From Capitulum mitella (lineage: Eukaryota; Arthropoda; Thecostraca; Pollicipedomorpha; Pollicipedidae), in NCBI GenBank assembly GCA_030062745.1, contig CP099840.1:10492437-10556436 (forward strand): a stretch of 64,000 bases of DNA, given 5' to 3'. The notes beneath the pieces were generated by a model that searched no databases, was not told where the DNA came from, and saw only the letters and a list, made by a program, of their open reading frames with translations. A program made the position numbers and the translations under genes. Below are positions 58,901 to 64,000 of this stretch, one piece after another. The first letter of the stretch is position 1. Each line of letters opens with the position of its first letter.

Positions 58901-61900
58901 GGTCCTGACTAGTCATCTCCCCTCGCTGTCTGCGGGAGGTCCTGACTAGTCATCTCCCCTCGCTGTCTGCGGGAGGTCCTGACTAGTCATCTCCCCTCGC
59001 GGTCTGCGGGAGGTCCTGACTAGTCATGTCCCCTCGCGGTCTCCGGGAAGTCCTGACTAGTCATCTCCCCTCGCGGTCTCCGGGAGCTCCTGACTAGTCA
59101 TCTCCCCTCGCTTTGTGCGGGAGGTTCTGACCGGCCGCCTCTGCTCGCCCGACAGGAAAGAGTCTGGCCGTGTACGACCGCCTGCGAGACGGCTCGGAAA
59201 AACTCGGCCTTAACTACACCGTCTATGTCAAGGAGAAGATCCCCGAGCGCTGGCACTACCGCAACAACCCGCGCGTGCCCGACATCCTGGTGGTGGCGCA
59301 CGAGGGCTTCCTGTTCGTCACGCCCGAGCTAAACGCGACTCTGGAGCACTACCGTACCCGCGGCCTGAACTTCACAGGTGGGAGCTGGCGGCACCGGTGT
59401 CTCGCGGACGGGAGTGGGTGAGGGCGCCCCGGGGTAGTAGAAACGGCGGTATGCTGGTGATAGTTCGTCTTTCAGTGAGAAAAGCGATGAAATATCGAAC
59501 AGAAAACCAGTGGTGCCAGCTGCACACAATGAATTCATCAGGTTGTGACGTATTCCAGCCAATCCTTCTGCTTTTTATGGACTGACTGCAGTTATGTATT
59601 GCGTAGTCGGCGTCAGACCCTTTTGAAGACTAATTTCTTAGTGTTTTCGTGCCTAATGTGAAAAAACGAGGCCGCCGATCATACATGTCATGTTTTTCAC
59701 TTCTTAGTAATTGTGTTAAATCACTCTATGTCCGCTCGATGGCAATCACTTCCATTCTCGTTCTTAACCCTATTCCCGGAGGGCTAGACGGTATGGTCGA
59801 TTCCGGGCAGGGGGGCGGATTCGACCCCCCCCCTGAGATCTCGAGAACTACTCGTCCGATTTCATCGCAACAAACGGCAATCGATTTGCCGTGACGTGAA
59901 CTACATTTTTATTAAAAAGAAATTTTCACAATTTCGAAATTTGTGGATACAGGGGGCAAAAATGTCAAAATGGGGGGTACTTTTGGACGTCTTATAACTC
60001 CGTTGTTTATGGGCCGATTTCAATGAAACTGGCATGAATCGAGGGATTATGGATAGGGCTTTTACTATGGGTCCACAAATCTGAAATTTTGAGAGAATTC
60101 ATGGGCGTTCACAGGGTTTCAAAAATAGGAGGAGTAGTTTTCTAACAACTGAATGAACAAAAAAGTTAGAAACACTTTTTTGGCTTCTGCTAGTCATGCT
60201 ATGCTAAAGAAGTATGAATCGCATTACATTGTTTGTATAATGTTGACATAGGCGGTGCCAGGGACATGAAAAAGGGGGAACTGTCATGGTCACACGTTCT
60301 TCAGATCAACTTGTGACCTTCCACCTTAAATGACCTCCGGTGACCTTGGGGTCACCTGGAATGATCTCGTGTGCATTTGATATTGTCTGTAAACGTTTTT
60401 AATCATTTGAATTCACTCTGTTCCAAAAATTTCATTTTATGGCTATTGCGATATAGGGTACGCACACTGACATTTTAGGTCATAGCTCCGTGACCCGACC
60501 TGATATCAAGCTGAAACTTGTTACACAAGTAGAGGGCACCCTTCTACGTCATTTGTAATCCGGGTTTGGCATTTGAAAAAACGGCGCCAAAATTATTGCA
60601 AAAAACAAATTTTGACTTTTGACCTTGACCTGACCTTGTAAAGTGACCTCAGGTAAACAAAATTTTGTGTGCACATTGCCCAACTATTTAGCTATACATT
60701 CATATAAAGTTTTAAGTTCTATCTTAAAAACTCTGTCTTTGGCAGACGTTTTCCTTTTACCCTCAACATGGCCAAAAATGATCTGAGGTGCCTCCCAAAA
60801 ACGTTGCCTGACTCCGCTCCTGAACAAAGCAGAACTGTGAAATTTTGTCACAGCGCATAGGAAGAATAGCTAGGAAAAGTGACCAAGTTTCATAAAGCTG
60901 CGTTAAAAAGCCTGGAATTGGCAAGCAAAAAACCCGAGGGGGGCGGATTCAGCCCCCCCCCTGCCGGGAATAGGGTTAAGTCATTGCCGTGCGAAGTTCG
61001 CTTTGCGTTAGTTTATTCCGGCGTAACACACCTCACATCGGTCTGACTAACGGCCCTTCCGTTCATATCAGGGTCTCTAGTCTGATTATCGTTGCCCGTC
61101 TCAATGTGAACGTGTTGGTCCCTGTGTCACCCTGACTGTCTCAGTCCGACCCTACTCCTCCTGGTGTGGTCTTGTGGTCCTATCCGTCTGACTCGTGGTC
61201 CCGTTGCCCCCTTGACGTCCCCCTGACGCCGTGGCGCCGTTGACAGGAACGCTGGGCAACCACGGCTACGACCCACAGTCAACCAACATGGAGCATCCTC
61301 TGCTAGCGCGCGGCCCGGCCTTCCGGCGCCACTTTGTGCACACCACGCTGCTAGAGAACGTGGACGTATTCGAGCTGGCGGCGCTGGTGCTAGAGCTGCC
61401 GGTCGTCGCCAGCTCCAACGGCAGCCGGCTGCGCGTGCGGCCGCTGCTGGCGCCGGCCTCACTCGGCTTCTGGATCGGCTCCGGCAGCGCCGGCTTCTGG
61501 GCGGCCGGTCAGTCCGCTGCTTTGGAGGCCAGAGGAGGGGCAGGCGGTGGGCAGGGTTGTTTCCTGGGGAAGGGCCGGCCTCTGGGCGGCCGGCCAGTCG
61601 GGAGTTCGAGGCCCAGAGGAGAGGCGGGCAATGAATAGAAATGCCTCTTGAGGCGGCACTGGCCTCTGGACGGCCGGCCAGTCCGCGCCTCGGGAACTGA
61701 GAGATGGAGAGGAGGGAGGAGTTCATTATAGAGGAAGGAGGGTTTGTACAGTCTGGATTGATATAAACCGCTTTCATGCTAGTTGCTCGCCAAAGATTTT
61801 GTCGTTTCATGTGATATGCCGAATATAACGTCAGAACTCTCAACTCAGTAAATACAGCCGCTGTCCCGGGCGGCGCGGGATCGCCGTCGTCGTTCGGTCC

Positions 61901-62652
61901 GTTTCACGGCCGACTGGAGGAGCGGCCGGCTCTGAGTCGGCTGGTGGTCGGTCGGCGCCGGCGGGCGGTCGGCCGTGAATCGACCCCTGGCCAGGCCGTC
62001 CGGAGCGGCGCCGGGTGACCGTCGCTGCCCTGTTTCCAGTAACCGTGTCCACGGTGTTTGGCGTCTGCGTGCTGGCGCTCGTGTTCGTCGTGGTTCGGCG
62101 CAGCGTGCGCAGGCGCTCCGTCAGCTCATCGCTGGTCAGCGGGTACATGTTCAGGTGCGGCCCGAACCCGGCCCGGTCGCCGGCCTTCTGCTGGGGTCTG
62201 GCCTGCTGTGGCCGGCGGCGTGCTGTCGAAAGCGAGGCGTCCGCTTATCATTGTACGCGGTCCCCAGCCCTCGCCGCCCCAGCCGACGGCCGCTGGACCT
62301 CGTTCCGAGCACAGACATGGGATATCCCCGGCGCCACGTTGGCTCGGACGGAATATTTTTGAAGTGGTCTCAGAAGCCCATCATTGTCGCGGAGGCGGGG
62401 ACGTCGGTCGGTAGTGCCTGCCTGGCCTATCTGTGAGTGCCTGGTGTTTTATGGTGGACCAACTACCATGTCACGGGACGCCTGTAATGCACACTGGACG
62501 CCTGTCTGTACGCTTCGTCGGTTTGCAGGTATTCGCCGGTGCACCGTGTGCGCGGCCGTGTCGACCGCGTGCCGACCTCGGCCAGCAGTGACGACGACCC
62601 GGAGGAAGTGGAGCACCTGCTCTCCGAGGCAGGCCAGCCGGCCGGCGTCTGA
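52547..62652 (+). CDS. ENPP4/5-like ectonucleotide pyrophosphatase/phosphodiesterase (8 coding exons)
   Basis: Exons: 52547-52921, 54376-54476, 55734-55869, 56699-56918, 59156-59377, 61247-61507, 62040-62154, 62529-62652; they total 1554 nt, 517 residues, with matching phases at every junction and GT..AG introns. The protein has a signal peptide (about 1-30), the phosphodiesterase domain (about 33-430), one helix at about 440-457 and a basic-then-acidic cytoplasmic tail. The seven metal/nucleophile residues of the family are present: D41, nucleophile T76 (SKTFPNH), D192 and H196, D239 and H240 (TSDHGM), H357 (GNHGYD). Size and C-terminal anchor match vertebrate ENPP4/ENPP5, which cleave extracellular dinucleotides and related phosphodiesters. 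The tail has an acidic dileucine motif (E503-L508), suggesting endocytic sorting. The 5' untranslated exon(s) and poly(A) site are not identified. Confidence 0.93.
53046..54264 (+). mobile_element. TTAA family 2 element in ENPP intron 1
   Basis: It runs from TTAACCCTCTTCCAGG (TTAA 53046-53049) to GGGAATAGGGTTAA (54261-54264). It is collinear with 20851-22069 and, inverted, 59764-60979. It makes up 1219 of the 1454 bases of intron 1. It is the most diverged copy, with many CG-to-TG or CA changes. The TCAAGGTCA word of the other copies is lost here ('ggccaaggcaaaa'). Confidence 0.85.
54376..54476 (+). CDS. ENPP exon 2
   Basis: Acceptor 'tctgtctgtgaacag' ends at 54375 and the donor is AACAG|GTGAGC at 54477. 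It encodes LLNEAAGAGRYSGCMMWPGC and following residues, matching the 'AGxxSGxxxWPG' stretch of ENPP proteins. It starts in phase 0 and leaves two bases (AG) for the next exon. It is too short for a typical ORF scan, and its placement rests on homology and phase. Confidence 0.9.
54477..55235. other. ENPP intron 2, 5' part
   Basis: AT-rich intronic sequence with a short (ATAG)n run at about 55140-55160. No exon-like signal is seen. Confidence 0.6.
55236..55335 (+). repeat. Dispersed repeat C, copy 2 (ENPP intron 2)
   Basis: 'cctttaaaaccagcag' followed by repeated 'caacatt.ggtgaggccca(a)a' words. It matches the inverted copy at 39088-39180. Confidence 0.65.
55430..55769 (+). repeat. Tandem copies of the exon 3 splice acceptor (about 91-bp unit)
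   Basis: The junction '(c/g)g(t)tcag|gtcagtgccg' recurs with AG at 55435-55436, 55525-55526, 55641-55642 and 55732-55733; the last is the true exon 3 acceptor. Spacings are 90, 116 and 91. Each unit contains the acceptor, about 50 bases of exon 3 (through TTTGACTGGCTGCG) and about 40 bases of intron. The two copies nearest the exon are almost identical. Because 91 is not a multiple of three, use of the 55642 site would shift frame and reach TGA at 55770. Confidence 0.9.
55734..55869 (+). CDS. ENPP exon 3
   Basis: One base completes Arg159 (AG|G), then SVPWRERVSMVFDWLRDAER and on to QPDYVAHAFGPDSPE. This matches the ENPP 'SVSFEDRV..I..W' and 'DPDxxGHxxGPDS' blocks and supplies metal ligands D192 and H196. 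The donor is CCGGAG|GTCAGT at 55870, phase 0. I chose the acceptor at 55733, not the ATG-proximal AG at 55760, because only this choice restores the conserved RSVPWRERV block and the phase. Confidence 0.9.
56600..56698 (+). repeat. Duplicated exon 4 splice acceptor (49-bp unit, 2 copies)
   Basis: 'tccggacggcccgagtgccgattgtgcggccgcag' is followed 49 bp later by 'tccggacggtccgagtaccgactgtcccgggccgccag'. The second ends at the true exon 4 acceptor (AG 56697-56698), the first at a decoy AG (56648-56649). A transcript using the decoy would read TGA immediately in the incoming phase 0. Confidence 0.8.
56699..56918 (+). CDS. ENPP exon 4
   Basis: It encodes VLEQLQRADELLGYIVRTLR, then DRVNLVVTSDHGMAAVPPG and on to FRIVPETG. 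It contains metal ligands D239 and H240. The acceptor gccgccag|GTG has a weak pyrimidine tract. The donor is GAGACAG|GTCGGT at 56919, phase 1. The join to exon 3 (GPDSPE-VLEQL) agrees with ENPP spacing. Confidence 0.9.
56873..57090 (+). repeat. Tandem copies of the exon 4 splice donor (about 80-bp unit, 3 copies)
   Basis: The exon end 'ctggggcccgatccagtcttcaggatcgtgccggagacag|gtcggtg' is repeated in the intron. Copy 2 has its GT at 56999 ('ctgggacccgaccctgtctgcaggatcg...gagacag|gtcggtg'). Copy 3 has its GT at 57082 ('ctgggacccgacccctt...gactcag|gtcagtg'). Spacings are 80 and 83. Both decoys keep a usable-looking GT. Confidence 0.88.
57091..58568. other. ENPP intron 4, middle part
   Basis: No exon or gene is recognised. 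'cagtgtttctcag' at 57419 resembles a hAT terminus without a partner. Confidence 0.4.
58569..59123 (+). repeat. 37-bp minisatellite, about 15 units, running into the exon 5 acceptor
   Basis: The unit is 'gtcctgactagtcatctcccctcgctgtctgcgggag' in two halves: 'gtcctgactagtcat' and 'ctcccctcgctgtctgcgggag'. Starts recur every 37 bases from 58569. Most units are identical and the last three or four are diverged. Each unit holds a branch-point-like CTGAC, a pyrimidine tract and a trailing AG. The true acceptor segment (59124-59155, 'gttctgac...ctctgctcgcccgacag') aligns with one shortened unit. Confidence 0.92.
59156..59377 (+). CDS. ENPP exon 5
   Basis: Two bases complete Gly278, followed by KSLAVYDRLRDGSEKLGLNY, 'KEKIPERWHYRNNPRVPDIL' and 'VVAHEGF'. 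This fits the ENPP4/5 'vYkkedvPERWHYk...Ri' block that precedes the last metal ligand. Three N-glycosylation sequons (NYT, NAT, NFT) agree with an extracellular location. Acceptor cgcccgacag|GA; donor TTCACAG|GTGGGA at 59378, phase 1. Confidence 0.93.
59378..59763. other. ENPP intron 5, 5' part
   Basis: No feature is recognised before the TTAA element. Confidence 0.5.
59764..60979 (-). mobile_element. TTAA family 2 element in ENPP intron 5 (inverted)
   Basis: Both ends read TTAACCCTATTCCCG on their own strands (a perfect 15-bp inverted repeat including TTAA). It is 1216 bp with no transposase. It contains the reverse complement of TCAAGGTCA at 60620-60628. It is better preserved than the intron 1 copy and retains CpGs such as in 'attgcgatatagggtacgcac'. 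Confidence 0.88.
61247..61507 (+). CDS. ENPP exon 6
   Basis: Two bases complete Gly352, then TLGNHGYDPQSTNMEHPLLA, 'RGPAFRRHF' and a C-terminal part rich in Leu, Ala and Gly. H357 in NHGYD is the last metal ligand, and 'HGYDP....MHPIF.A.GPAF' is a family hallmark. The donor is GCGGCCG|GTCAGT at 61508, phase 1. Confidence 0.93.
61480..61690 (+). repeat. Tandem copies of the exon 6 splice donor (about 85-bp unit, 3 copies)
   Basis: 'ggcttctgggcggccg|gtcagtc' at the exon end recurs as 'ggcctctgggcggccg|gccagtc' (61593) and 'ggcctctggacggccg|gccagtc' (61677); spacings are 85 and 84. Following intron sequence ('gaggcc(c)agaggag') is also repeated. In both decoys the donor GT has become GC, so they are weak or dead. 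Confidence 0.88.
61691..62039. other. ENPP intron 6, 3' part
   Basis: GC-rich intronic sequence. No further feature is recognised. Confidence 0.5.
62040..62154 (+). CDS. ENPP exon 7 (membrane helix)
   Basis: It encodes VTVSTVFGVCVLALVFVVVR and then RSVRRRSVSSSLVSGYMF. This is a single hydrophobic helix followed by a cluster of Arg, as in a type I membrane protein with a cytoplasmic C-terminus. Acceptor ccctgtttccag|TA; donor TTCAG|GTGCGG at 62155 (the +3 to +6 bases are poor), leaving two bases. Confidence 0.9.
62529..62652 (+). CDS. ENPP exon 8 (cytoplasmic tail and stop)
   Basis: One base completes Arg477. The exon encodes YSPVHRVRGRVDRVPTSASS and then DDDPEEVEHLLSEAGQPAGV, stop TGA at 62650. 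E503-V-E-H-L-L508 fits the [DE]xxxL[LI] sorting signal bound by clathrin adaptors. Acceptor cgtcggtttgcag|G. Confidence 0.9.
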
Positions 62653-64000
62653 GCGGCTCAGCGGGGCCGTCCTCTGACGTCACCCGACACGGCTGCCCGT
62701 CTCCGTACACACTGGCAGCCGCCGGCTGAGCGGGGAAGGTGCGGCTCTGCGGGATGGCCCGGGGTGCCGGGGCTGGTCGAGATGGCTTTCGGGACCGGCG
62801 ACGCGGAGCTGCTCTGTTCTGCAGTCACTGCCGCCTGGGGTCTGTGGTCCCGTCTCTGGTGTCAGGGCCCGGCTCTGCTTTGTAGAGGCCACCGGAGATC
62901 TGTCGTCCCGTGTTTGGTGTCAGAGTCGGCTCTACTCTGTGGAGGCCGCCACCGCTGGCTTTTGGCTGTGTTGGTGACTCAGGCGTGATGGCTGCAGGCC
63001 TTTTAATGCGTGCAGTGTGGTTTTGTCACGTTTGAGGGGTGAAGGGCAGCTTTCTGGTATGAAATGTTCGCATAATTTTAATCATAGCAGCGTTGAGGAA
63101 ATGCACAATACGTCGTATCATTGCCAGCCAAAATTCAACATTCCACGGGCCAACTTTCAACATTCCGTTAGTCTACTCCGATGATTTTTGAGCAGTAGGC
63201 TGTCTGACTTCTGGGACACTAACAGAGGTTCGACACCGGCTGGCCGCGCAGACTAGGACGCTGTAGAACCGCAGCGGTCCGTACGTCGTTAAACGCATCG
63301 CCTTGAGCCGAGCCTTCGCCGGCGTTGAGTGTCTGGTGTGACGCGGCGTCGGCGCCGTGCCGCCGGCCGGCCTGCCGCCGGTGCCGGCCCGCCGCGTGCA
63401 GTCAGTCACATGCGCGGTGTTCGGGCGTGCTGTTGTCCGCCGTGGTCCGGCCGTTCTCCGGTGTCATTGTCGGCTCGCTGTTGGGGCGAGCGGTCGGTCG
63501 GAGGTGTGTTGAGTGGCTGAGGTGTTTCGGACCTGTGATGTGGTGCAGTGCCAGGACACTGGTTGGTTTCCGGCTGGGGGACCGGCGTTGTGCTGTGGGG
63601 TTTCGGTCCTGGTCCCGCTCGACATTAGCGATGGCTACGTTGTTTTTAACTGGCAGATTTGGATTCGCGAACGTGCCGCCCTGGTCGATGATCCCTAGTC
63701 ATGTGTTTTGCTTGGATGTTGTCATGGCCGGGGTAACGAGCTTAGAGGATTTGAAGGTGGTTAGGTTTAAATTGGTCATGTTATTCGCACACTGTTTATC
63801 CCTTGCACACAAAGCGTGGCATCCATAGTCATCCGTCTCTAGGTATGTAGGTGTGTGGTCTTAAGCGACGCTTGTGCCGTGTGTCATCGCTACCCGCTGT
63901 TATTCTCACTCGGCGTTATAAATGCCACTTTTCCAGTCTATATATCAATGTGATCGAGCGGTGCTCGGGTGGGACCAGAAGTCATTTAGGGTTGTTGACT
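62653..64000. other. ENPP 3' flank; no further gene recognised
   Basis: No AATAAA is visible, so the transcript end is unknown. A 58-bp tandem pair lies at about 62841-62956 ('tctgtggtcccgtctctggtgtcag', 'tctgtcgtcccgtgtttggtgtcag'). A weak repeat C relic ('caacattccacgggccaactttcaacattcc') lies at 63137-63168. GC-rich open frames at 63325-63828 lack known domains. Confidence 0.4.

Noticed and set aside
63325-63828. 167-codon GC-rich open frame after the ENPP gene
   Set aside because: GC-rich DNA has few stops by chance; composition is odd (Cys, Arg, Val rich) and there is no domain or splice evidence.
1-64000. CRISPR arrays, bacterial operons, rRNA genes
   Set aside because: None seen. The tandem arrays have no unique spacers, and gene structure with introns is eukaryotic.

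Overview
This is a window of a repeat-rich animal nuclear genome. Coding DNA is split by spliceosomal introns. The mobile DNA comprises an I-group LINE with an RNase H domain, a second LINE fragment, a mariner relic, Penelope-like pieces with a GIY-YIG domain, hAT-type elements with 8-bp target duplications, and two families of 1.2-kb elements with TTAA ends. This mix suggests an arthropod. A crustacean is my guess, but nothing in the sequence settles the species.

Only one ordinary host gene can be reconstructed with confidence, at 52.4-62.65 kb on the plus strand. It is an eight-exon gene for an ENPP4/5-like ectonucleotide pyrophosphatase/phosphodiesterase of 517 residues. It has a signal peptide, all seven expected zinc/nucleophile residues, one membrane helix and a short cytoplasmic tail with an acidic dileucine motif. 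All splice phases agree.

Layout: 1.6-5.3 kb is a hAT-type non-autonomous element carrying a nested 1.2-kb TTAA element. Its inverted relative lies at 32.8-34.8 kb. Five copies of TTAA family 1 lie at 2.9, 8.0, 22.7, 36.0 and 40.8 kb, and three of TTAA family 2 at 20.9, 53.0 and 59.8 kb. A head-to-head pair of Penelope-like pieces between two AT microsatellites fills 9.9-12.1 kb. Tandem repeats lie at 12.9-13.4 kb (246-bp unit) and 14.6-14.85 kb (31-bp unit). A dead mariner lies at 17.2-18.4 kb, a LINE fragment at 25.9-26.8 kb, an LTR-retrotransposon fossil at 27.9-30.1 kb and a broken gene of an uncharacterised family at 30.2-31.8 kb. A 2.8-kb hAT filled with degenerate minisatellite DNA sits inside the fifth TTAA element at 41.6-44.4 kb. 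A nearly full-length but broken LINE occupies about 45.4-51.1 kb.

The most unusual signal is in the ENPP gene. At least five of its splice junctions are embedded in tandem duplications that run into the introns: exon 3 acceptor, exon 4 acceptor and donor, exon 5 acceptor and exon 6 donor. The copies carry decoy splice sites and pieces of exon. The 5' part of the gene (about 51.4-55 kb) is also strongly CpG-poor, while the 3' exons are CpG-rich. Copies of the same transposon family in intron 1 and intron 5 record this difference, as expected if germline methylation covers only the 5' part of the gene.
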